From Brachionus koreanus (lineage: Eukaryota; Rotifera; Eurotatoria; Ploima; Brachionidae): 49,466 bases of DNA. The translations under genes were made by a program, and so were the position numbers. Location: the NCBI GenBank assembly GCA_016987375.1, contig PJRA01000493.1:43615-93080 (forward strand), given 5' to 3'. Shown piece by piece: positions 10,401-20,214 of this stretch. Each line of letters opens with the position of its first letter. Positions within the stretch are counted from its first letter, which is position 1. The notes beneath the pieces are model-generated. The model made no database searches and was not told where the DNA came from. It worked only from the letters and a program-made list of their open reading frames with translations.

Positions 10401-12051
10401 AAAAAATTTGTTATAATTAAATAATAATGGTCATATAGCCTTAAAAGTGACTTTTGAAATAGTCCAACATGCTCATTAGACTTATCATTTTAAATAAAAA
10501 TTCCAATTTATAACCTTTTTTACAATATACTAAGATTACTTTGAAAAAATTGAAAGAGAACATTGTTTTATTTTATAGATCAAAATTCTATTCTAAAAAT
10601 ATTCTTTTTTTTCAAACACTTACTACAAATTCTAAAAGCTTACAAATGTATTTAAAATTTAATAATTTTTTTTATTTCAAAATTTTGTCATGTGCCTGAA
10701 AGAAAAGACTTAGTCTACATTCCAAGCCTGTATTATTTATTGAACAAAGTAAATAAATTAAAAATCCCAATTTTTTTCTCAGGACTTAGAATACATCACT
10801 TTAATAGACAAAGAAATACTTCGATATTTAATTTGATTAAATCAATTGGAAAGTATTTCATTCAAATAAGACTTATTTCCTACAATAAGACCGTTTGTTG
10901 GGTTCAGGTTTGTTGAGACACTAAAACAGTTATGTCAACCAACATAAATTTTTGAATTGTTAAAATAGATTAGCACAATATCACATTGTTAAATGGAAAC
11001 AATAAAAAAATTAAAATTGTTTTTAAAAAATAAAATTTTTCCAATACAAATAAAACTAATGACTTACATGTTCTCTTGACTCCTCTTTGCTGCAATTGAT
11101 CTTGAGTGTCATCTTCATTTCCGGATGTTACTATGCTTACTAAATTTCTAGGTCTATTTGAATTGCCCATTTGACGCTGAATAGATTGGCTTTGTGGACT
11201 TGGCTGAATTGGAGACGGTGTATACACATTGTCATTCAAAGTTGACTGCATATTTACATTTTGAATTCTTTGCGAATAATTAGCACCCTTTTGGTATCTT
11301 GGCTGTCCATTTTTGTTCAATTGTACCCGTCTTTTGTTGCCGTATTGATTATTGAAATGAGAAGACTGCACCTTAATTGACATTTGACCAGACTGAGCGT
11401 GTAATCTCGATTCATTATGTTCGAATGACTCTGGTTCGCCACGTTGCTTTTTGTCGACAATTTGACCAGGTGATCTGGAGCGCGAACGTGAGTAGGGCGA
11501 TCGACTTCTGGAGCGTCGAACCGGGGATATGGATGAAGACGACGAGGAGGATGAACGCGACATGCCATGAGTGCGTGTTCTGCTTCGATTTTTGCGGCGT
11601 CGACTGTGACTCCCTGCTCGACTGGCTCGGTTAGACACATCTATCTCTTGATAGTCACGTGACAGACGGCTCCGCTGCGATTTCGATTCGCGTCGCTGAT
11701 CTGCCTCCTTTTTTCGCTCATCTTCGCCGGATTTTTCGTTCGAATTTTCAACAATGTCCGCTTGTAAGTATGTCTTGTTGAAAAGAGCGTCGAAAAATTT
11801 GTCGACGAACGAGTGTGTGTTAGGCTCCAGAAACACTTCTAAGTCGTCAATACAGCGCTGACGTGAAGGCTCATCATTTTCCACTTTTCTGGCCAAGGCT
11901 ACTATATAAAGTGCTAGCTTGTCCGAGTCTCCCTCAAAACTAGAATAAAAATTGAAAAATTTTTTGAATTATTTTTTTAAAATCTAATTTACATTGGATT
12001 AAGTATTTTTATTAGCCATTTTTTCAAAGCCTCTTGGTTTTCTATTTTCAT
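7402..12051 (-). CDS. RBM26: RBM26/RBM27-type RNA-binding protein, three exons, 893 aa
   Basis: Exons on the minus strand: 12051-11993, 11939-11068, 9152-7402; the phases join exactly (53-bp and 1915-bp GT-AG introns). Residues 1-72 match the PWI-like N-terminus of RBM26/27 (ALKKWLIKILNP, CIDDLEVFLEPNTHSFVDKFFDALFNKTYL in part). An Arg/Ser-rich region follows (about 85-160), then RRM1 at about 384-457 (ILILRKIP ... AALVQF ... NNRFIRLYW), the family motif TGTLTKTVY, a long Lys/Glu coiled coil, and RRM2 (RPKQILITGVEAEDE ... SSFLVNFVTRREAEIAYAKY). The family acts in nuclear RNA surveillance and poly(A)-tail-linked exosome targeting. The CCCH zinc finger found before RRM1 in vertebrate and fly relatives is not seen. 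The acidic tail ends DSIFNDKE. Confidence 0.9.
9153..11067 (-). other. Large intron 2 of the RBM26-like gene
   Basis: Donor CAT|GTAAGT at 11067, acceptor TTTTAAG| at 9153. I looked for a skipped exon carrying a CCCH finger (spaced Cys codons plus His, entering with two bases and leaving with one) and found none. The 74-aa plus-strand open frame at 10692-10916 has no recognisable features. Confidence 0.6.
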
Positions 12052-14173
12052 GATGATTTTTTTTAATCAAGTAAACGTAGCGATATTGGAAAAAAATTGT
12101 TCTTGTAAAATTTCAAAAAAATAAAAATGAAGTTAATTCGGTATATATTAATTGTTGTTTTTTTCAAAATTAATATAAATAAAGAAAAGATATTTAATTT
12201 TCGCAAACGATGGTTGTTATTGAAATGAATTTTGATTATAAATTTCGAAAAATTTTCTTTTTATTGTATATATGTTGAAAATTTGCCATATTTTGCAAAT
12301 GTTAAAAATGCACGACTAAAGTGTACATTTTTTTGTCTTTCTTTTTCAATTAATTGAAGAATATTTTCAGTAATTTTTCAAATAAATTTATTATTTTGTT
12401 TTTCTAATTAAATTGAGTCTCATAGATAGACTAACAAAAAAAATTAAGAGATAAAAAAATCTATTTAATTAAATACAAATTTGACTTTTAATTTATTTTT
12501 AAATTACATAAAACTTACATGAAAAAATATTCTCTTGAAAAATCTTAGCATTTCTAATATGTAGTCAAAAGACAAAAAAATATGTTAGAAAATGGTATCT
12601 TAGAAAATTTTTGAGTTTAGGATTTTTCACTCAAAAGACTCTTAAAGATTAATACCTTTTAATTTGTTTAATTTATCTTATTTTGATTAAAAAAAAAAGT
12701 TACCAAAAAATTGATTTAATTTTCGGATTCTTCAAAGAAATTTGTACAAGAAAACTTTTTTCCAGGAAAAAAATAGAATCATTAGTTATATTTATTAATT
12801 AATTTAATCATTAAATAATTTTTTTTTGAAAAAAAATTGGCTATAATTATCAGCCCAGGCAAATCAGTTCCTACAGTTTTTTCTTCTTTTATTTAATTTA
12901 ATTCAATTATTCAATTAAAAAAAAATATATAGTAATTCACATATATAGTACTGTAAACAACGGTTTATGCCATTAATTATACAATTTATATTTATTCAAT
13001 AAACTAAACTAAATATTGATGCGATTTTTTTCTAAATAATAGAAAAAATTTTACTAATCAATTTAAATATACAATAAAAAGAGATAAGAAAAAATGTCAG
13101 GTTTATATCTATTCGGTTTATATGACAAAATTTTTAGATTTGCTTTAAATTTTTTAAGTCTCTTCAGTTAAATTAAATTTTGAAACCTAGAATAATTGAA
13201 TTAATAAAACCAATGAGAAATATAATTGGTATTTTAAGGTATTCTTATTTAATAAAAATGTCAATAATGAAATTTTTTGAACAGAAAATTGAGAAAACTG
13301 GAACAAAGTAAGCATTGCATTTTTAGAGACTGATAGAAATATTTTTTTGATGTAATTTTTAAGATGTTTCAGGTGGAATATTAAAGATTATCTTAATTAA
13401 ATAATAGATTGTCGTAAATTTTTTTCAATTTTACCATTATGACCATTTTTTACTGATTGATAGCCGAATCAAATTTTACAGATATTTTTATGTAACTTTT
13501 ATTTTATTCGAAAAAAATTTTATTCAATCTTATTTTTCCTTATTTGAAGCATTGATAAATCTTTTTAACAATTTAAGCTTGTTTGTCTCAATGATGAGAC
13601 CGTAATATTTTCCGTTTCGTAAAAAGATCGATAAAAATTGCACTATCATTTGAAAGAGAGTAAAATTATTTTAACAATTTTAAAAAAAATTTAAAAATTT
13701 ATTCTTTAAGAAAATAATAGGAGTAAAAAAATTGTTAAATCTTTAATAAATAAAATGCGGGTTGACTTTTATTAAAATTCTTTAAAAAAAAACTAAAGAC
13801 TAAATAATCTAAAAATCTAAAAATTAAAATGCGAATCCAGATATCATTGTTTAAATGGTAATATTTATTGAGGATATGGCTGTATTTTGTTTGATTATGT
13901 TGTGTTAAAAATAAATTTTAATTTCTTATTATTTAAACTGTTTATTTTTATTCAAATATATCTTAAAAATCAAAATATTTCAAAAAAGTTTCATTTTAAC
14001 TGATCAGAATATTAAATTAGTATTACAGAGATTTAATTTACATTTAATCTATTAAATAGCAAATTTTAAAAATAAATTTTATTATTTTATTTGCGAAAAG
14101 AACAAATGTAAAATTATCGCAAATTTTTGATATAAAAAAATTGGTTTTTCTTATGAAAAATAAATGAATAAAA
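12052..14173. other. AT-rich intergenic DNA between divergent genes
   Basis: The RBM26-like gene leaves to the left and the small cysteine-rich gene starts to the right, so the sequence must contain both promoters. Only A/T-rich DNA is seen, with no coding potential, no clear TATA box at the expected distances and no repeats. Confidence 0.5.
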
Positions 14174-14900
14174 ATGAAATTAACACTAGTCAGTTTAGTT
14201 ACTGTATTTGCATTAATCGCATCAATAGAGTCAAATTCTCTATTCAAATCTGTCGATTATGACCAATTGCAAAATGCTTTGTCATCCTTATCTTCGGATC
14301 AAATACCAGATTTTTTTAAGCAACCTAGAGACAAGTAACTATACTGAAAACAATTGAACCAGTCTTTTAAATTACATTCTGATTAAATTAGTTCCAATTG
14401 GTGCTGCAAAGTAGACGTTCCAATTTTAACTCTTGAAAAAACTCGAGTTATCAGTTATCAAATAACAAATAGTCAAAAAGTTAAATGCGGGTATAATCCT
14501 GTCTTTTTTTAAATCTGAATTAAAACTTAGATTTGTTTAGATCATCAAGTTGTGGATTTTTAGGCTTATTTAAATGTACGAAATATTGCACCCAATATTG
14601 GTAGCTTTTGGCGATTTTTTAAAATTTTTTAAGATTTATAAAAAAATTCTTTAAGGACTGAAACACGCTATCTTACTGAACATTATCCAGTGACTCAACA
14701 ACAAGCTTGTCCAACTGGCCAAGAAATTTGCTGTCAAGACTATTTCTTTATTATGGACCATTGTTTTCGTAATTTATTTAATCTAAAATAAATTCACACC
14801 TAAAAAAATTGCTTTCTAAGATATAACTGAAGTTCAACAAAATCTCGAGCTTCTCACGGCACTTAATAACCAAGGAATTGTTCTTCCAATTGGAAAATAG
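14174..14900 (+). CDS. Small secreted cysteine-rich protein A (EMI-like?), five exons, 170 aa
   Basis: Exons 14174-14334, 14392-14490, 14541-14600, 14656-14768, 14821-14900; all introns are 50-57 bp GT-AG and all phases agree. The product starts with a signal peptide (MKLTLVSLVTVFALIASIES). A short helical region LSSLSSDQIPDFFKQ is followed by a ten-cysteine domain: NWCC-KVDVP, KVKCG, SCGFLG, KCTKYC, a YWTETRYLTEHYPVT strand, ACP, EICC and DHCF. The end is LELLTALNNQGIVLPIGK. The order NWC...C...C...YxTxxY...CC resembles the EMI domain of extracellular matrix proteins, but this is a suggestion only. The neighbour at 15084 is a clear paralogue, which confirms the exon model. AATAAA lies at 14925. 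Confidence 0.82.
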
Positions 14901-15083
14901 AAACATTTATTTTATTGATATTTTAATAAACTGTTTAAAATAAACTCTTTGATTTTTAACAATGATTTGGAAAACTTTAAAATGGTTCGACAACACCAAA
15001 ATTTATTTTTTTGAGAAAATAACATAAGAGTTGAGCTTTTTAAATAGATTTAAGTTATGTATTTAGAAATTATTTATTAGAAG

Positions 15084-15801
15084 ATGTTTAAAACGTCAAG
15101 GCTTTTTAAATTTATATTTCCCATTTTGCTGACAATTTATTCAGCATCAGCTAAGGGGAACTGTTTAGATAACAATTCACAAAAAATTCAGAAAGTATTA
15201 TCATCATTATCTGTAGACCAAATTCCTAAAGTTTTCAAGCATACAAATAAAAACGAAAAGTAAAATTGAAAAAAAATTAAAATTTAACCCAGTTTTTTAT
15301 TAGTTCGAATTGGTGCTGTCAAGTAAATGTTCCAGTAGAAAATTTACAAAAAACAAGAATTATAAGTTATAATATTGTAAAATCAGGAACACATAGATGC
15401 GGGTAAAAATCAATTAATTACAAAACAGCTTTCTTTTTATTAATATTATTTTAATATTTAATATTATTAATCATCTATAAAGGTATCAATCTTGTGGATT
15501 TTTAGGATGGGGAAGTTGCACTAAATGGTGCTTAACATACTGGACAGAAACGATGTATAAATTAGAAACTTATGAAGTAACACATCAAAATCCATGTCCG
15601 ACAGAATATCTAAACTGCTGCGCAGATCATTTTTTGATCTTGGATCATTGCTTTCGTAAGTCAGATAAAATCTAATAACAAAATGGAATAATAAAATTTC
15701 AAAATTAAAATATTTTAGATATAAACGAAATTCAAAACAATTTAGAATTGCTAACAATTCTAAATAATGAAGGAATTGTTTTACCACCGATTGGGAAATA
15801 A
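15084..15801 (+). CDS. Small secreted cysteine-rich protein B, paralogue of A, four exons, 176 aa
   Basis: Exons 15084-15259, 15304-15402, 15483-15655, 15719-15801; introns of 44, 80 and 63 bp. The signal peptide is FKFIFPILLTIYSASA. The mature protein repeats the pattern of its neighbour: VLSSLSVDQIPKVFK, NWCCQVNVP, HRCGYQSCGFLG, SCTKWC, YWTETMYKLETYEVT, NPCP, LNCC, DHCF and LELLTILNNEGIVLPPIGK. It has one extra Cys near the mature N-terminus (GNC), so 11 in all. Exon 2 is the same length (99 bp) in both genes, and its third exon (173 bp) equals the sum of exons 3 and 4 of gene A (60+113). The pair is therefore a tandem duplication followed by one intron gain or loss. Likely extracellular; role unknown. 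Poly(A) signal AATAAA at 15864. Confidence 0.83.
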
Positions 15802-16610
15802 TTTTACTTAGATGTGACCGGTATAATCGTTTGAAATCTATTTGAAAAAGGATAATTGATTAAAATAAATATTTTTATTTTAAGTAAACTATTTTAATTT
15901 TTCAATCATAATATGAAAAAAATAAAAAACGATGTTTTATAAACAATTTTGCATTAGAAGAACATCTCACTATTTAGAATAGTCTAATATTAAAGATGAA
16001 TTAAAGAGTCTAGTCAAAAATGACTCGAAAAATTAAAGATAAATTAAAGAAAAAGTGAAAAGCTAATTAGCTTTTGATTCTAAGGTTTTATTGCACGCAT
16101 AAACGACCATTCACCTAATGTTAAAATCGGTCCCATTAGGATGCGTGCATAAAAATGCGCATTTCAAGTATTGACGCGGCGTTAAAAATTCAAAAACCCG
16201 AAATGATGTTGAGTCAAAAACAGAAAATGCGGGCTAGACAATGCATTTTAAATATTATAAAAAAATTTTTTTTAAACTGACTGAAACAAGCAATTTTTTT
16301 AAAATGCTAATTTTTGCCATAAGCCCAAACAATAATTAAAAAACTGGGACTTTTTTGACTCTAATTTAATTTTATATTTTATAATTATAATGCTGGACCA
16401 AGCGCCAATTTTCGGTTATTGACCAAGCATTATTGCAAATTTTTTGGATCCTAACGTCCTCTTTTATTTAGAAAAAATATATTTAAGTATTATCCAAAAA
16501 ACTAAAAAATATTTTAATGCAAGTTTTTCTTTTCCTTTCTATTTTAATTTTACTAATTATCATTCATTTAAATGTTTTTTCTTCTTATAAATTAAAAAAT
16601 TAGGCAAAGT
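15802..16610. other. Intergenic DNA before the Gly/Tyr gene array
   Basis: A/T-rich sequence with a nested inverted repeat at 16092-16149 and a GACCAAG direct repeat near 16396 and 16421. No open frame is supported. Confidence 0.5.
16092..16149. repeat. Nested inverted repeat (two-stem hairpin)
   Basis: TGCACGCAT (16092-16100) pairs with ATGCGTGCA (16141-16149); inside it CCTAATG (16114-16120) pairs with CATTAGG (16134-16140). It is GC-richer than the surroundings. It could be a decayed transposon end or a structured RNA element; neither is established. Confidence 0.45.
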
Positions 16611-16674
16611 AACAGGATAAATAAATTTATTTAAAATAAAAGAACGTAATAAGATGTAACAAATTAAAAATTGT

Positions 16675-16887
16675 CTACCATAAACCAGCAGCACCACATG
16701 AACCCAATCCATAACCAGTCCATGGAGCAGCTAGACCAGCATTTGAAAAAGAATTCAAGCCCAATCCATAGCCATAACCAGCCAAACTGTGATGACCTAA
16801 TCCGTATCCGTAACCAGGCAAACTGTTTAATCCTAAACCATAGCCATATGAAGCTAATGGGGCAGCATAGTTCAAACCACAAGACAT
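16675..16887 (-). CDS. Gly/Tyr-rich 70-aa protein, array copy 1 (type A)
   Basis: The 70-residue product contains 18 Gly and 8 Tyr and consists of three units of the form YGYGLGxxS (LGLNSL, LGHHSL, LGLNSF) followed by APWTGYGLGSCGAAGLW. It starts MSCGLNYAAPLASYG. It has two Cys near the ends, no signal peptide and no membrane segment. Type A copies read LPGYGYGLGHHS in the second unit. TATA box (TATAAAATATAG) about 75 bp upstream. Composition recalls high-Gly/Tyr keratin-associated or cuticle proteins, by convergence; a structural role is inferred. It is head-to-head with copy 2. Its outer 3' flank lacks the ACCGGTTA motif of the other copies (TCCTGTTA instead) and resembles the outer flank of copy 8. 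Confidence 0.8.
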   Translation of the reverse strand: MSCGLNYAAPLASYGYGLGLNSLPGYGYGLGHHSLAGYGYGLGLNSFSNAGLAAPWTGYGLGSCGAAGLW

Positions 16888-17399
16888 TTTGTTTACTTTG
16901 ATGATAGAAATTTATTTAAATCAAATTATTTGATGATATTTATTAGAAAATTTCTATATTTTATACCCATTTTTTTTTAGAAGATTGTCTCACTTCATTA
17001 AAAACAAACAAAATTCAATTTTGATTTTTGTCAAAAATCATATTGAAAAAAAAAACAATCATTAAATGTATAATTATAATAAATTGATACTGAAAAATCG
17101 AATTTAAAAAAAATAAACAATTTTCTAAATATGTTCTAGACAAGTGTTTTTTATTTAAAATTAGTTATATGAGTTATTAGTGGAAATGAATGAAAATTTT
17201 TAAAATTAAATTCAAACAATTTTATTATAATCAAACAATCATTTAATTGTCCATTGTTTGATTTGAATCTTCACTTTTAATCAATATTGAATTTTGATTG
17301 TTTCTACGTAAAAAAATGGGTATAAAAATATAGAAATTTTCTAATAAATATCATCAAATAATTTGATTTAAATAAATTTCTATCATCAAAGTAAACAAA
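16888..17399. promoter_or_regulatory. 512-bp bidirectional promoter, pair 1/2
   Basis: The left half (towards copy 1) carries the type A promoter: TATAAAATATAG preceded by a poly-A run and the word GAGACAATCTTCT. The right half carries type B: ACGTAAAAAAATGGGTATAA then AAATATAG. Both halves share the roughly 75-bp leader with ATCATCAAATAATTTGAT and ATCATCAAAGTAAACAAA directly before the ATG. Transcription should diverge from about 30 bp downstream of each TATA. Confidence 0.65.
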
Positions 17400-17612
17400 A
17401 TGTCTTGTGGTTTGAACTATGCTGCTCCATTAGCTTCATATGGCTATGGTTTAGGATTAAACAGCTTGTCTGGTTACGGATACGGATTAGGTAATCACAG
17501 TTTGGCTGGTTATGGCTATGGATTGGGCTTGAACTCTTTTTCAAATGCTGGTCTAGCTGCTCCATGGACTGGTTATGGATTGGGTTCATGTGGTGCTGCT
17601 GGTTTATGGTAG
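17400..17612 (+). CDS. Gly/Tyr-rich 70-aa protein, array copy 2 (type B)
   Basis: Same length and repeat plan as copy 1 but with LSGYGYGLGNHS in the second unit (Pro to Ser, His to Asn), which defines type B. ATG follows the leader word AAAGTAAACAAA; stop TAG. An AATAAA signal lies at 17642 and the conserved downstream word ACCGGTTA at 17656-17663. Its 3' flank to 17744 is mirrored exactly beyond copy 3. Confidence 0.8.
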   Translation: MSCGLNYAAPLASYGYGLGLNSLSGYGYGLGNHSLAGYGYGLGLNSFSNAGLAAPWTGYGLGSCGAAGLW

Positions 17613-18023
17613 ACAATTTTTATTTTATTCTATGAATTCTAAATAAATTTTCTTGACCGGTTAATCTTTTCTTTTTTTTTAACTTTAAAAGGATAAAAAT
17701 TTTTAATGATTCTTCTATATTATCAATGATCCTTGTATATATTACCATTCTAAAATGTCAATGTAAATGTAAATGAGTTTAATAATAAACCACATGATAT
17801 CTTATCTTTTACTGCATTACTTATTATCAGATTCCCAGCAATGTTTTATGTCACAGAGATCTTGCTCAACAAACCTTTTAGAGTTATTAGATTTTGATAC
17901 GTTAGGTCTTAGTAAAGGATTACATATTTTCTACACCGATTTTTCGATTTACTTGTGGAGTCTCTCAGCATACGTCTCAAAATTATTTTTTACAACATTT
18001 GAAAGGTCATTAATAATAATCAA

Positions 18024-18364
18024 AAAAAGAAGTGAGACCGACTTTTGAGAGACTCCACAAGTAACTTCTAACCATTTAGACATTGATGAACCTAAAACAA
18101 CTCTCAGCTCGCTATTAGAAAGAAAAACTACTATCCAGTCAATTAATAATCCAATAAAACCATAAGCTTTTGACAGAGTTTAACACAGATTGTTAATTTT
18201 TAAACTAACAGCTTACGGTTTTACTGGATTAATAATTGACTGGATAGTAGTTTTTCTTTCTAATAGAGAGCTGAGAGTTGTTTTAGGTTCATCAATGTCT
18301 AAATGGTTAGAAGTTACTTGTGGAGTCTCTCAAAAGTTGGTCTTAGGATCGCTTCTTTTTTGTT
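18024..18364. repeat. Inverted duplication of a reverse transcriptase segment (hairpin)
   Basis: 18024-18168 is the reverse complement of about 18208-18364 with a few mismatches and small indels; the loop is about 40 bp. Both arms encode the same polymerase segment (AYGF to CGVSQ), so a piece of the LINE was copied in reverse next to itself. A read-through transcript would fold into a stem of about 145 bp. Confidence 0.75.
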
Positions 18365-18603
18365 TTTTTGACAAATAAAATAATATTAATGATTGATTTT
18401 ACTATTTATATTCAAGCTATTTATCGTATTTATTAGGCTATTAAATTTTAGTTATTTTTGAATCGTAGTTTCTGTTTAAAGAGAGGGAAGGTTGTGGTAT
18501 CCACCACAGATGCTTATTTATATACTTAATATTTATGTTAGAGTCAAGTTATTTATAACATCTTTTTATTTTAATTTGTACTAATTTATTCTGCATGTGC
18601 TTG

Positions 18604-18640
18604 GTCACGCTACCAGCATACGACAATGATGCGGCGTGAC
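18604..18640. repeat. GC-rich hairpin in the palindrome spacer
   Basis: GTCACGC (18604-18610) pairs with GCGTGAC (18634-18640), with an inner GCAT (18616) / ATGC (18629) stem. It lies about 70 bp from the palindrome midpoint (18551). A second small hairpin (GTGGT-ATCC-ACCAC) lies just upstream, near 18500. Confidence 0.4.
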
Positions 18641-19489
18641 ACGAGTAGTTATATATATTGAGGGACGCTAATCAGAAATGGGGGTTTTTTAGTTAAGCCG
18701 GAAAAAAATAAAACGTTTAAGAAAAAAAGTTATTCTATTTTTAGCCCCGAATAGAGCAACTTCACACCTAACTACGATTATACGATTTTTAATAAATATG
18801 GAGCTATAAAACTATCTATAACGACTCTAGAAAAGAACTTAGGTATCGATATTCAAAATGACCTTATATGGACAAACCAAGTCCGGTACTGTACAAATCG
18901 GGCAAACATCATGCTAGGAATAATAGCAAAAGATTTCGAAGAACAACAAAAATCATTTCTTTCTTTCGTAATTACGAATGTAACAAAAAACTTGAGTTGC
19001 TTTAGTAAACTGACCATAAAGTAAGAAGAGAGGAGTTATTTAATTGAGATCTATAAGATCATAAAATGCTATGAATGTGTTCAGTTTATAAATGGAATTA
19101 ACTTTTCTCCCAATCTAGAATACAATTTGAGAAAACACACAAAATGCATAGTAAGAGAAGATGTCAATGTCAATTGGATGCATCGTTATCATTTTTTGAG
19201 AAATTGTGTGGTAAAAATTTGGAATAGCTAGACTTTCTGAAGAAATAGTTGATTCTAAAAAAAAAATAATTTTCGGTCTTAGTGCTACATAGACGACCAT
19301 CCAACCTTGACTAAAAAGAATTAATGGAACATCTGACATCTGACAATTATAGAAAGGTAATATATACAAGGATCATTGATAATATAGAAGAATCATTAAA
19401 AATTTTTATCCTTTTAAAGTTAAAAAAAAAGAAAAGATTAACCGGTCAAGAAAATTTATTTAGAATTCATAGAATAAAATAAAAATTGT

Positions 19490-19702
19490 CTACCATAAAC
19501 CAGCAGCACCACATGAACCCAATCCATAACCAGTCCATGGAGCAGCTAGACCAGCATTTGAAAAAGAGTTCAAGCCCAATCCATAGCCATAACCAGCCAA
19601 ACTGTGATTACCTAATCCGTATCCGTAACCAGACAAGCTGTTTAATCCTAAACCATAGCCATATGAAGCTAATGGAGCAGCATAGTTCAAACCACAAGAC
19701 AT
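19490..19702 (-). CDS. Gly/Tyr-rich 70-aa protein, array copy 3 (type B)
   Basis: Encodes the same peptide as copy 2 (second unit LSGYGYGLGNHS) and is its mirror image, including the 3' flank. TAACCGGT (minus-strand ACCGGTTA) occurs near 19439. Driven by a type B promoter half. Confidence 0.8.
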   Translation of the reverse strand: MSCGLNYAAPLASYGYGLGLNSLSGYGYGLGNHSLAGYGYGLGLNSFSNAGLAAPWTGYGLGSCGAAGLW

Positions 19703-20214
19703 TTTGTTTACTTTGATGATAGAAATTTATTTAAATCAAATTATTTGATGATATTTATTAGAAAATTTCTATATTTTTATACCCATTTTTTTACGTAGAA
19801 ACAATCAAAATTCAATATTGATTAAAAGTGAAGATTCAAATCAAACAATGGACAATTAAATGATTGTTTGATTATAATAAAATTGTTTGAATTTAATTTT
19901 AAAAATTTTCATTCATTTCCACTAATAACTCATATAACTAATTTTAAATAAAAAACACTTGTCTAGAACATATTTAGAAAATTGTTTATTTTTTTTAAAT
20001 TCGATTTTTCAGTATCAATTTATTATAATTATACATTTAATGATTGTTTTTTTTTTCAATATGATTTTTGACAAAAATCAAAATTGAATTTTGTTTGTTT
20101 TTAATGAAGTGAGACAATCTTCTAAAAAAAAATGGGTATAAAATATAGAAATTTTCTAATAAATATCATCAAATAATTTGATTTAAATAAATTTCTATCA
20201 TCAAAGTAAACAAA
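19703..20214. promoter_or_regulatory. 512-bp bidirectional promoter, pair 3/4
   Basis: Reverse complement of the pair 1/2 promoter: type B half on the left (TTTTTTTACGTAGAAAC), type A half on the right (GAGACAATCTTCT, then TATAAAATATAG). Confidence 0.65.

Larger units (their letters stand above)
16675..17744. repeat. Palindrome 1, left arm (pair 1/2)
   Basis: The reverse complement reappears at 19358-20427; corresponding coordinates sum to 37102 for both genes of the pair. Identity covers both genes, the promoter and the 3' flank, and ends abruptly at ATTACC (17744). Spacer 1613 bp. Confidence 0.8.
17834..19310 (+). pseudogene. Decayed LINE (CR1/L2-like) reverse transcriptase between pairs 1/2 and 3/4
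   Basis: Pieces of one polymerase appear in order but in shifting frames. About 17834-17960 encodes FMSQRSCSTNLLELLD and HIFYTDFS, the region before the first catalytic Asp. At 18160-18378 come DRV-HRLLIFKL, AYGFTGLIIDWI, LSNRELRVVLGSS and CGVSQKLVLGSLLF (a degraded SGVPQGSVLGPLLF). At 18750-19030 come NYDYTIFNKYGAIKL, EKNLGIDIQNDLIWT and NRANIMLGIIAK. At 19030-19250 come LIEIYKIIKCYE, LRKHTKC and FLRNCVVKIWNS followed after a shift by LSEEIVDSKK. The catalytic FADD-type box is not found; its expected place holds a non-coding insertion (about 18380-18740). It is dead. Confidence 0.8.

Noticed and set aside
11317..11640. Open frames in other phases over the Arg/Ser region of the RBM26-like gene
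   Set aside because: Shadows of the RS-rich exon, which is fixed by its match to the RBM26/27 N-terminus.
13580..13605. GTCTCA-ATGA-TGAGAC hairpin
   Set aside because: Six-base stems are expected by chance in this much sequence and nothing else supports it.
14044..15787. Minus-strand open frames at 14044-14247 and 15521-15787
   Set aside because: They are antisense to exons or A/T-rich flank of the two secreted cysteine-rich genes, whose duplicated exon structure is far stronger evidence.
18190..18378. 62-aa frame as a functional small gene
   Set aside because: It is a degraded reverse transcriptase block lacking start context and is duplicated in reverse beside itself.
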